Source: Pontiellaceae bacterium B12227
GTDB lineage: Bacteria > Verrucomicrobiota > Kiritimatiellia > Kiritimatiellales > Pontiellaceae
Length of the DNA stretch: 64,000 nt
NCBI GenBank assembly: GCA_029432775.1
Contig: JAROAZ010000012.1
Location: 62,001-126,000 of the forward strand
Direction of reading: 5' to 3'
Shown piece after piece: positions 52,801 through 60,122 of this stretch; within the stretch, counting starts at the first letter, position 1; each line of letters begins with the position of its first letter. Made by a program: the position numbers and the translations under genes. The notes under the pieces are model-generated. The model ran no database searches. It was given only the letters and a program-made list of their open reading frames with translations, and had not been told where the DNA came from.

Positions 52801-54775
52801 TGCGACTGAGCAGTTCATGCTCGAGGCCGCGCCAAATGGGAACAAATACATCACGGGTTTGAGCGACGGGCGCCGCCTTTCATATAATGGTTCCAGCGTC
52901 GGCCTGGCGGCGAGAGGCACCACGGGAGCCAGCGTGGAGTGGACCCTGACGGATTACCAGTATGGCTGGGTCTATATCGACCATCCTTCCTCCGGGAAAC
53001 GCCTGCGCATTACCGATGCAAATGAGATCAATGTTGATGCCGGAACGGCGAGCCACGACAACGTGCGCTTCCGTTTCATCAAGCATTATAATCCGATCAC
53101 GCTGACCGAAGTGCAGACCCTTCCTTACCGGGAAAGTTTTGAAAACGGTGTCGGCGCATGGCGTGAATTTGACACGGAATACAATAACGGGAAGGTTAGG
53201 TTCTGGGAAATCGGCACCGGCGGAACGCCGACCGCGGCGGCCGGCCCGAGCGGCGCGGCAGACGGGAATTATTACCTCTTCTCCGAGGGGCATGATGCCG
53301 GATCCTATGTGACCAATATGGTGGAGTGTTCCTTTGATTTCAGCACAGCTCCCTCTGTCTTCCTGGGCTTCGACTATCACATGTATGGCAGCTATATCGC
53401 GTTCCTTGCCCTGGATGTTTTCGATGGCTCCACCTGGACTTCCGATGTCTGGAAAAAGAGCAATCAGCAGCATTCCAGCCGTGATCAGGCCTGGACGAAG
53501 GCGGCGGTTGACCTTTCCGCCTATGCGGGTAACAGCAATGTGAAGCTCCGCTTCCGAACGGCGAACAAACTGTACAACGCGGCCGATCCGGCCATTGATA
53601 ATATTCGGATCGATGAGAGCAATCCCGGCAGCCCGGTTGCGAGTCCGCTGAGCTTCGTAATCGATGAGGATACGGCGGTTGCGGTTACACTGTCCGGCAG
53701 CGATCCCGATGGAGACATGCTCAGCTATAAGGTTACGTCACAGCCTTCCAGTGGCACGTTGAGCGGAACTGCTCCTGATTTAACCTACACGCCCGGCGGA
53801 GACTTTTATGGATCCGACAGCTTCACCTACACCGTGAATGACGGTTTGGCCGAAAGTGCGCAAGTCACGGTTTCAATTACCGTTAATCCGATCGTGATGT
53901 CGCTGCCCTATGCGGAAAGTTTCGAAATGGGGATGGGCGGCTGGCAGCAGGTGGCTGCCGATGACTATGACTGGACGCTCCGCAGTGGCGGCACGCCGAC
54001 GGCTGCGGCCGGCCCAAGCGGCGCGTCGGACGGCGAGTGGTATCTGTATGCCGAAGGGCATCATGGTCTTGGGTCCAATAAGACGGCTTCTGTGATGGCT
54101 CGTTTCGATTTCAGTGCGGTGAGCACACCCGAACTGACATTCGACTATCATATGTATGGCAACTACATTGACTATCTCGCTCTGGATGTGTTCGATGGTT
54201 CTTCCTGGACGCTCAATGTATGGAGAAAGGACGGAAAGCAGCACGCAAGCAGCAGCACCCCTTGGTCGTCCGCCGAGGTTGACCTTTCCGCCTATGCGGG
54301 CACCGGCGTTCTGACGCTTCGCTTCCGCACGGCAAACCTGCAATGGAATTCGGCCGACCCGGCCATCGACAACATCGTGATTGTGGACAATATGATTTCT
54401 CCTTACGATCAATGGGCCGAGGATGCCTTTTCCGGAGCCCCGGGCGGAACGGACACCTCTGCAACAGGCAATCCGGACGGCGACTCCAACAACAACAACC
54501 TGGAATGGATTCTGGCCACGGATCCGATGGTGTCGGATTCGCCGATTACGGCGATGTGGTTCGATGATCCGACTTGGTATATCACTTACACCCGCCGTGT
54601 GATAGACGGGATCAGTGTGTATGCCGAATACTCCCCCGAGCTGACGGATCCCGGTTGGGATACCACCGGCTTCACCGAGGTGGTCATCGGCTCGGCCGGT
54701 GACGTCGAAACGGTGGCGGTGTTTTTACCCTATGACCTCGATGAGAAGTTTATCCGCCTGCGGGTGGATCAATAA
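49802..54775 (+). CDS. Giant secreted GH128-like glycosidase, copy 2
   Basis: 1,657 residues, the largest protein here. ATGs at 49799 and 49802 both follow GAGGAG; I prefer 49802 for spacing. After the signal peptide come a jelly-roll domain (about 25-255, not in copy 1), two discoidin-like domains (about 260-545) and a ricin-type lectin (about 566-700). The GH128-like barrel (about 705-960) has Glu771 in MGFNEPDLHDQANI and Glu866 in PIWLTEFSTRN. A second lectin region follows (about 965-1095). Two MAM-like domains (about 1105-1270 and 1366-1530) flank an Ig/cadherin-like domain (VIDEDTAVAVTLSGSDPDGD). The tail ends KFIRLRVDQ. Many segments are near-identical to copy 1, so it arose by duplication followed by domain gain. 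Confidence 0.82.
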   Translation: MNMKRISVMMLIGAGCVQMATADVVVFQADFESGTTATTGTITYTAGYNVTNAVTGGPDATLGNRVLFADPSTGGSAATDITLTPVNAVSLSAGQAAKVSLDFVIRRTNGATKSHYVTGYDSNNNIIFQFVLGELNEFGNGGADRQRPGYADSSGSHSFTAGQIASGTNPGSYWFGNDGSTADGLNAAKDAHFEITVSSGGWSLYTVKLDGTEAQTITLPTWDGGTYSELAYVKVTGESAAAGGFFDNFTIQSVAGPVIVPDSHDFYHNLAKYQSVTADSFASDNPVQFATDGFVSQDSRWVSTENGPHWLEIELAAPMTIGSAHLFSGGASDAAMADLVLQYDNGGSWVDIAGTDVSGNTLPNLNLAFDAPVTAQTFRLYTTDAAASVKELALYPPTSDGSNVMFGVDVDLNIAKQRQYDYSSVDGVHYPRLAIDGYADNASAWASTDGAGPHDLEIHLPQGENIRGIQLYSGYEDAPGTQIQNFEVAYQDGGSWVLFNGGSVSSNTALDLNLWFGAAATATKIRIRSLDSSQAVIRELVVLPENNAGGYPLWTDVLDEAPPAQSYMDYEDSYYTIENRDNGLSLSSSTNGSFTTADAPQFQVLLNIGTDTYRLRSKDSGNCFEVAMASTNTGAAIVEGDYSSMPHQRWQLVDTGDGEHFKIVNAWSGMVLGLDGTNVVQQADGSGFSKHWKINYETHFPKQGEAAHFHFSSMFKPSWVYDWRNQPKVPVDYPHEPMQWGGAGASNLDILKYQSEWSGRARETTVMGFNEPDLHDQANIATNVAAYQWPRLERMRLPLLGPCPAGYKNYWRTGYEDIAEKEGLRSEYMAMHWYSTAGASGGSPGTLISNMEYLYNLYGKPIWLTEFSTRNFNGTMTSWSRNHNYNFLAEFAWRAETLPWLKRWSLFEWGYGGDPATTDANSENPTDMNSPKLALHYSNDSGDPGWEDLMECGLLLAGWDGNTNTLDNTSYIIHNKGRFLRLIDHPASNTVTYADVENRSATEQFMLEAAPNGNKYITGLSDGRRLSYNGSSVGLAARGTTGASVEWTLTDYQYGWVYIDHPSSGKRLRITDANEINVDAGTASHDNVRFRFIKHYNPITLTEVQTLPYRESFENGVGAWREFDTEYNNGKVRFWEIGTGGTPTAAAGPSGAADGNYYLFSEGHDAGSYVTNMVECSFDFSTAPSVFLGFDYHMYGSYIAFLALDVFDGSTWTSDVWKKSNQQHSSRDQAWTKAAVDLSAYAGNSNVKLRFRTANKLYNAADPAIDNIRIDESNPGSPVASPLSFVIDEDTAVAVTLSGSDPDGDMLSYKVTSQPSSGTLSGTAPDLTYTPGGDFYGSDSFTYTVNDGLAESAQVTVSITVNPIVMSLPYAESFEMGMGGWQQVAADDYDWTLRSGGTPTAAAGPSGASDGEWYLYAEGHHGLGSNKTASVMARFDFSAVSTPELTFDYHMYGNYIDYLALDVFDGSSWTLNVWRKDGKQHASSSTPWSSAEVDLSAYAGTGVLTLRFRTANLQWNSADPAIDNIVIVDNMISPYDQWAEDAFSGAPGGTDTSATGNPDGDSNNNNLEWILATDPMVSDSPITAMWFDDPTWYITYTRRVIDGISVYAEYSPELTDPGWDTTGFTEVVIGSAGDVETVAVFLPYDLDEKFIRLRVDQ
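51865..51879. repeat. TTCCAA-N3-TTGGAA palindrome (perfect arms, coding)
   Basis: Spacer ACA, encoding SKHWK in GH128 copy 2. The aligned site in copy 1 (AHSQQW region) lacks it. Confidence 0.85.
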
Positions 54776-54826
54776 GGTAATGGTGGGTGGTGTATTCATG
54801 TTAGTGAAAGTACCAAAAAGGATTTC

Positions 54827-57028
54827 ATGAGATTGCCTTTCTGGCTGGCCGCTGTGTTGCTGTGTTCGTCGCAGGGGCAGGGCCAGTCTATCACCGTGAA
54901 CGCCACCGACTACGGGCAAACCATTGACATGATGGGCGGTGATATGGAGCGGAGCTCCAAGGCCATCCAGAATGCGGCAAACAAAGCGGAGATGATTCGC
55001 TGGAGCTTTGAAGACATTGGCTTTAATTTCTGCCGCGTGCAGTACGACAAAAATCAGGAGCTGGAGGAAGGCACCAAAAACTGGGCCTTCTATGACAAAC
55101 AAGTGGCAACCATGCAGCAGATTAAAGCGGTCAACCCGGATATCCGTTTTTTTGCTACGTTGCGGTCTGATTACGACGGGTATGGTGATGATAACAACCT
55201 GCCCGACTGGCTTTGCAACTATTCCACTAAAGTGGTTGATACCGACAAATACGGCATCTTTCTGGCCGACTATGTTGAATACATGAGCCAACAGGGCGTG
55301 CCCGTCGACATGATGTGTGTCGCCAAGGAATGGAAAGCGTACTTTCCGGCCGATGTGGCCCGCGATGTCATCATTAAATTCAACAGGGAACTCACCGCGC
55401 GCGGTGTAGCCGTGCCCTTGATCAGCGATCAGGGGTTCTGGAATCTGAGTGGCTGCATTAACTATATCGATGATGTTGCGGACCTGGGAACGGAGGATCT
55501 CTATGGATCCTTCAGCTGCCATGACTATCAGGATCAGGGGCTTTCTTATTGGATGACCGTCGGATCCAAAGCGGCGGCGCTGGGAAAACCGGTTTACAAC
55601 GATGAAAGTAGCCACGGCGGAGGGGGGCCGAGCTATGGCGTGGAACCCGATATCTCATCTCCCGTTAACGCCTACCGGAAAAAGTGCGAAATGTATGCCG
55701 GCGGAATCAAAGGCGAAATGATGTTCGAAATCTGGTCGCGGGGCATCAACCGCGAAACCCGGGCAATTTATTGTCCCTCAGGGGGGACGGGTCGCCGAAT
55801 GCGTGCCTACTATATCATGAAACAGTTCGCCAATCATGTGATGGACAGCACCTATGTGACTTCCGATGTCGAGTCGATGAGCGGCGTTCACACCATGGCC
55901 TTTCGGAAGGATGACCTGATTTTCCTGTGCGTGATCAATGAAAGCACAAATGCCTACGAGTCTGTGCCGATGGTCTTGAACGGAACAACGATCAGCAAAC
56001 CGGTAATTAAAACCTGCTGGACGTCCGATACGGATATCACGGGAGCGGTCAGTTCACACCCGGCTTCCGGCAGCGGTTATATTGCGTCGATCCCCGCAGA
56101 AAGTCTGAATTTCTGCATCATTGATCTGGGGCCGGCAGTGCTGGCGTTACCCTATGCCGAAAGTTTTGAGGAGGGCCTGGGCGCATGGGTGCAATCCGCC
56201 TCGGATAATTTCGACTGGTCGCTCGGCAGTGGTTACACGGTCACAACCAATACGGGACCAAGCGTTGCTTCGGACGGAGGACAATATCTCTATCTGGAAG
56301 GGCACGACACCGACGAGTATAACAAAACCGCCGGCATCGAATGCTCGTTCGACCTCGGGGCGTGCGATTGGTCGGAGCTGTCGTTCGACTACCATATGTT
56401 CGGCCCCTACATCGACTGCCTCGCGGTGGACGTCAGCACCAACGGCGCCGGGTGGACTTCCAATGTTTGGAAACGCGTCGGCCAGCAGCACACGAGCAGC
56501 GAAAGCGTCTGGTCGAACGCGGTGGTTGATCTTTCGGCCTTCGTGGGAAACGAAACCGTTTCCCTGCGATTTCGCGGAAAGCAGAAGAAGTGGCATGCGG
56601 CCGACACGGCCATCGATAACGTCATCGTCACGGGCGCGCCCTTTACTCCGTTTCAGCATTGGGCGGTCAATTCATTCTCCGATGCCCCGCCGGGAACGGA
56701 TATCTCCTCTGCAGGGAATCCCGACGGCGACCGTTTGAATAACCTGCAGGAATGGGTGCTGGTCACCGATCCGATGACCGCAGACACTCCACCCCTAAAT
56801 ATTTCCATCAGCGAGCCGAACTTTATCTTAACTTATGACCGTCGATCCGACAGCGGCCTGATCGTGCGCGCAGGTTGGGCTCTCTCACCGACCTCGACGG
56901 TGTGGCGGTTGAACGGTGACGGCTTGACGGAAGTCGTAATCGGATCGGGCGGCGATGTCGAAACCGTGGCCGTGCTGATTCCTCTGGATGAGAAACAGAA
57001 ATTTATACGCCTGGAAGTTGAACAATAA
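54827..57028 (+). CDS. Secreted GH30-like TIM-barrel glycosidase with MAM-like tail
   Basis: 733 residues with a signal peptide (LPFWLAAVLLCSSQGQGQ). The catalytic part (about 22-435) begins TIDMMGGDMERSS, like the glycine-rich start of clan A GH30 enzymes. WSFEDIGFNFCRVQYDKNQELEEG follows. Likely acids are Glu168 (VAKEWKAYF) and Glu260 (YNDESSHGGGG). I cannot name the family with certainty. From about 439 it carries the shared MAM-like domain (LPYAESFEEGLGAWVQ), the SAGNPDGDRLNNLQEW stretch and the terminal domain ending KFIRLEVEQ, closest to that of the M60 peptidase. It starts 51 bp after GH128 copy 2 with AAGGA before the ATG, so the two are probably cotranscribed. Confidence 0.7.
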   Translation: MRLPFWLAAVLLCSSQGQGQSITVNATDYGQTIDMMGGDMERSSKAIQNAANKAEMIRWSFEDIGFNFCRVQYDKNQELEEGTKNWAFYDKQVATMQQIKAVNPDIRFFATLRSDYDGYGDDNNLPDWLCNYSTKVVDTDKYGIFLADYVEYMSQQGVPVDMMCVAKEWKAYFPADVARDVIIKFNRELTARGVAVPLISDQGFWNLSGCINYIDDVADLGTEDLYGSFSCHDYQDQGLSYWMTVGSKAAALGKPVYNDESSHGGGGPSYGVEPDISSPVNAYRKKCEMYAGGIKGEMMFEIWSRGINRETRAIYCPSGGTGRRMRAYYIMKQFANHVMDSTYVTSDVESMSGVHTMAFRKDDLIFLCVINESTNAYESVPMVLNGTTISKPVIKTCWTSDTDITGAVSSHPASGSGYIASIPAESLNFCIIDLGPAVLALPYAESFEEGLGAWVQSASDNFDWSLGSGYTVTTNTGPSVASDGGQYLYLEGHDTDEYNKTAGIECSFDLGACDWSELSFDYHMFGPYIDCLAVDVSTNGAGWTSNVWKRVGQQHTSSESVWSNAVVDLSAFVGNETVSLRFRGKQKKWHAADTAIDNVIVTGAPFTPFQHWAVNSFSDAPPGTDISSAGNPDGDRLNNLQEWVLVTDPMTADTPPLNISISEPNFILTYDRRSDSGLIVRAGWALSPTSTVWRLNGDGLTEVVIGSGGDVETVAVLIPLDEKQKFIRLEVEQ
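56458..56472. repeat. TTCCAA-N3-TTGGAA palindrome (perfect arms, coding)
   Basis: Spacer TGT, encoding SNVWK in the MAM-like domain. The same place in the M60 gene (40239-40253) reads TTCCAATGTCTGGAA, one base off. Confidence 0.85.
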
Positions 57029-57115
57029 ACAAAGAAGAATGAGGGGAAGTTGTTTGCGTGACTGATTGCAGATTCGTTGCAGTCGATCTGTGGCATTGAA
57101 GAAACAAAACCTTAT

Positions 57116-57153
57116 TTCCGATTAAGGGCACCGGACAGGTGCCCTAATCGGAA
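57116..57153. terminator. Long stem-loop between convergent genes
   Basis: TTCCGATTAAGGGCACC at 57116-57132 pairs with GGTGCCCTAATCGGAA at 57138-57153, with one bulged A and a 5-nt loop. It lies between the GH30-like gene and the response regulator on the other strand. It is probably a bidirectional stop; T-tracts are weak. Confidence 0.65.
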
Positions 57154-57288
57154 CTGGGATTCATTGCAGGAAATGCCGCTTCCGGTGGATCGCCTGGGTC
57201 GTCGTGCCCGTCGGTAAAACCGGGAACTGCGAACATGCCGCCTTTCAGGCGTTGGCTGTCATCTTGGCCCAATAGCGCGATAAATAAA

Positions 57289-57957
57289 TCACATCTTGCC
57301 CGGCGAAAATAACCCGGTCTGATAGGCTTTGGAAATAGCGGCCGGGGCATTTTGCACCTCGAGTTTCTCGTAGATGTGTTTGATGTGGTAGGCGACGGTG
57401 TTGCGGGTGATACAAAGTGTTTTCGCAATGTCTTTCTGCTCCAACCCCTGGCCGATTAGAACCAGGATGCTGTGTTCTTTTTCGGTCAGGCTGATCTCCG
57501 GCTTCTTCTGCTTTGGGGTTTGCTCCATCCCTTCGAGGATAAGCCGCGCAACATCCGGATCGAGCGATGCCCCGCCATCCATAACGGTACGAATACCATC
57601 TTTGAGCTGCCGGTTGGTTGCGGATTTGAGCAGATAGCCCGAGGTGCCTTTTGAAATGGCCTCCAGAATATCGCTTTCTTTGTCAGACTGGGTCAGGATA
57701 ATGATCCGGGTGTCCGGCAGTGCCTGTCGGAAATAGGGAAGGGCTTCGAGCCCGCTCATACCCGGCAGGTTCAGGTCCAGCAATATGATATCCGGAACGG
57801 TGCGCGTCGACAGCTCCTGCAGAGACCGCAGCGCGATTTCCGCCGTACTGAACTGGCTGACGAGCTCCATATTCGCGTCTCGGCTGAACGAACGCTTGAT
57901 GACGTTTCGGTAGGCTTCGTTGTCTTCGACGAGCATGATCGTGATTTTATTCTGCAT
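57289..57957 (-). CDS. NarL/LuxR-family response regulator
   Basis: 222 residues. The receiver domain (about 1-125) has the acidic pair Glu11-Asp12, the phosphoacceptor Asp61 (IILLDLNLPGMSG), the Thr of IILTQSD and the Lys of GYLLKS. The C-terminal LuxR-type helix-turn-helix is at about 155-215 (LTEKEHSILVLIGQGLEQKDIAKTL, then ITRNTVAYHIKHIYEKL). It overlaps the end of the kinase gene by 11 bp, so the two are a coupled pair. Located between the GH30-like and GH29-sulfatase genes, it is a good candidate activator of the locus. The inverted heptamers at 60041-60056 have the spacing used by NarL-type regulators. Confidence 0.92.
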   Translation of the reverse strand: MQNKITIMLVEDNEAYRNVIKRSFSRDANMELVSQFSTAEIALRSLQELSTRTVPDIILLDLNLPGMSGLEALPYFRQALPDTRIIILTQSDKESDILEAISKGTSGYLLKSATNRQLKDGIRTVMDGGASLDPDVARLILEGMEQTPKQKKPEISLTEKEHSILVLIGQGLEQKDIAKTLCITRNTVAYHIKHIYEKLEVQNAPAAISKAYQTGLFSPGKM

Positions 57958-59944
57958 GGTACGCTCTTTTTGTTTCAGAATTCAGTTTACGGGATTTGTA
58001 GGTCAGCGTGATAACGGTACCGCCGCCATCGGCGGGTTCGGTCAGTAGTTTGGCGCCGAGAAAACGGGCGCGCCGTTTTAACGACGCCGGGATTTCGCCA
58101 TCGATGCCGCAGCCGTTGTCGGTGACCATCAACAGGAGCTCATGCTGCCGGGCACGGATTCGGGAGGAAACGCGGGTGGCGCCGGAGTGGCGGATAATGT
58201 TCGTTAGGCATTCTTTGTAGAAAAGAGCCAGATCCATCCTGGTTCGCCGTTTCAGCCCGGCGAGGGATACCTTGTTTTCAATCGTAAAATCGTGTTCGAG
58301 ATCGGCCAATAGATGCCGGGCGGTCTGCCGCATTTCTTTGCCCAGATCTTCGTACAGTCCGGGGGTTTCCAGCATGTGGGTGCAATAGCGCGCGGCTGCC
58401 CCCGTTTTCTCGGTGACGCTGCGGATTTCCCCGACAATGTCGACGAGCTCGGCCAGTTGATCGTTCGTTTCAATGGTATCGATCTCTTCCTTGGCGAGGT
58501 CGCCTAGCAGCCCGATGGCGTGCAGGTTGGCACCGAGCTCGTCGTGCAGATTGGCGGCGATGCGTTCGCGGATGCGGAACCCGGCGCGCTGTCGGATAAT
58601 CTGCTCGATCAGGATGATGATTACGGTGCCGGCGGCCAGCAGGGCGGCCAGCCATGCGACGCGGTGCAGGATGGTTTTCTGGTGCGCATAGCGGGCATTC
58701 AGTTCGGCCATCACGAGGGGGCGTTCGGCTTCGAGGTCGTGACGCCGCGCTAATTGGTTCATCCAGTCGCGGATGGGCAGGATGGTCCCGTAATAGTTCA
58801 GGCCGTCGGTGATCCGGGTCAGGGCATCGCTACGTGTGGAAAGTCCCGGGCTGGCCGTGACCGGCGCGTTGCGTGCAATATTGCGTCCATCGGAAAGGAT
58901 CTCGATTTCCGTGAAAGCGATGGCTGTGGGATCATCCTGCACCGACACAACCGGGAGGGGGTCGAGAATGTAGACCCGGATATAGCGGCATTCGGTTTGA
59001 GGGAAGCGCCGCATCATAATCGGCCCGTTGTCATAGATCGACTGCTGCCGGTATTCGCATAGGATGATCTCGTTTTCGAAGTCGGGATCGCTGGCTCCGG
59101 TGATGCGAACGTGGCGTGGTACGGCCCAGGTGCTCAACCTCAGCATGGGGATCGAAAGCGCCACGTCGGCCGTGTGCAGATTGATCTGGTTCACGGGATA
59201 AGCCGCTTTCAGGTCAATCGTCAGGGTTGGCGGAGGTTGCGGAATTTCAACATGAATAAGTTGTGTCTGGCTCCGGGCACCCTGAGCCGCATCCATCAGG
59301 TAGGGGCCATGCCCATCCGTAAGAAACACGGGGCCCGAACTTGCACCGCCACGGCTCGACGCTTGGACCGGTTTATGCAATGCCACATTTTCCAATCCGC
59401 TGAAAACCATTATTTCAGCAAGCTGAAGCAGATAGCGTTTACCACTGATCATGGCGGAGAGCGGGCTGACATTAATCTCGATCCATGATGCCATGACCGG
59501 CGGAAAGTCCACTGCCAGCGGGGCAATTCGAGGCAGCAGCTCATCGGCGGGCGTACGGGTGGCAACCACCTGTTGTGAATGGTCGTTTCCTGCAATCACG
59601 CGGAATGCAGGCGGGAATCCCTCTGCCACGAGACCCGTTCTTGAATTGCGCCACAGGGCAGGCTGCAGCACGATTTGATCCACCAGGACTTCTTCGCCCA
59701 GTTCGATCCGAATCCATTCCGTGACGTCGGGGGAGGCATGCGCTCGGGTACGCATGCCCAAAGCCCCGGTTCCTCCGCGCAGGGTGTAGCCGGCGAGTTG
59801 TCCGAGCTCGGAGTCGATGTCGTCCAGCCGTTGCTCCAGCTCCGAAAGGCGCAACGCTGAAAGCGCTGTTCTGCCATGGCATTGCAACGTGGACATCATC
59901 CCCGCAAACAGGGCGATGCTGCAGATGATCAGGATTCGATGCAT
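57947..59944 (-). CDS. HisKA_3-type sensor kinase with discoidin-like sensor domains
   Basis: 665 residues from the ATG at 59944; a TTG at 59971 would add nine residues. The N-terminus is a signal peptide or anchor (ILIICSIALFAGMMST). The periplasmic part (about 40-430) contains discoidin-like beta-sandwiches: WIRIELGEEVLVDQIVLQP (first), NVALHKPVQASS (second), RYIRVYILDP and ARNAPVTASPG. A helical linker precedes the membrane helix (about 455-475, VAWLAALLAAGTVIIILIEQII). The dimerisation helix has the phospho-His in RIAANLHDELGANLHAIGLL, and the ATPase has ECLTNIIRHSGATRV and VTDNGCGID. The G2 box is less clear. Discoidin folds often bind sugars, so it may sense glycan fragments. Confidence 0.87.
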   Translation of the reverse strand: MHRILIICSIALFAGMMSTLQCHGRTALSALRLSELEQRLDDIDSELGQLAGYTLRGGTGALGMRTRAHASPDVTEWIRIELGEEVLVDQIVLQPALWRNSRTGLVAEGFPPAFRVIAGNDHSQQVVATRTPADELLPRIAPLAVDFPPVMASWIEINVSPLSAMISGKRYLLQLAEIMVFSGLENVALHKPVQASSRGGASSGPVFLTDGHGPYLMDAAQGARSQTQLIHVEIPQPPPTLTIDLKAAYPVNQINLHTADVALSIPMLRLSTWAVPRHVRITGASDPDFENEIILCEYRQQSIYDNGPIMMRRFPQTECRYIRVYILDPLPVVSVQDDPTAIAFTEIEILSDGRNIARNAPVTASPGLSTRSDALTRITDGLNYYGTILPIRDWMNQLARRHDLEAERPLVMAELNARYAHQKTILHRVAWLAALLAAGTVIIILIEQIIRQRAGFRIRERIAANLHDELGANLHAIGLLGDLAKEEIDTIETNDQLAELVDIVGEIRSVTEKTGAAARYCTHMLETPGLYEDLGKEMRQTARHLLADLEHDFTIENKVSLAGLKRRTRMDLALFYKECLTNIIRHSGATRVSSRIRARQHELLLMVTDNGCGIDGEIPASLKRRARFLGAKLLTEPADGGGTVITLTYKSRKLNSETKRAYHAE

Positions 59945-60040
59945 ATTTTTTTTATACAGACACTCATACAACAGGACGATACTTCTTTAAGACGGTATTC
60001 CAGTTCCCGGAAAAGATACCTGAAAAATATCTATTGAAAA

Positions 60041-60056
60041 CTACACATCTGTGTAG
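60041..60056. promoter_or_regulatory. 7-2-7 inverted heptamer, candidate response-regulator site
   Basis: CTACACA-TC-TGTGTAG, perfect arms, about 97 bp before the two-component kinase start (minus strand) and 67 bp before the GH29-sulfatase start. NarL-type regulators bind 7-bp inverted repeats 2 bp apart. Confidence 0.5.
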
Positions 60057-60122
60057 TGGTCGTTTTTTTTTATTCCGGCATATTCAATGTTATCCATCAG
60101 GAAACATGGGAAGGAACTTTAT

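Noticed and set aside
57144..57428. Minus-strand frame downstream of the response regulator, ending GDPPEAAFPAMNPSSD
   Set aside because: It overlaps the regulator in another frame and has no start signal. The final part could be a remnant of an older gene, but I could not assign it.
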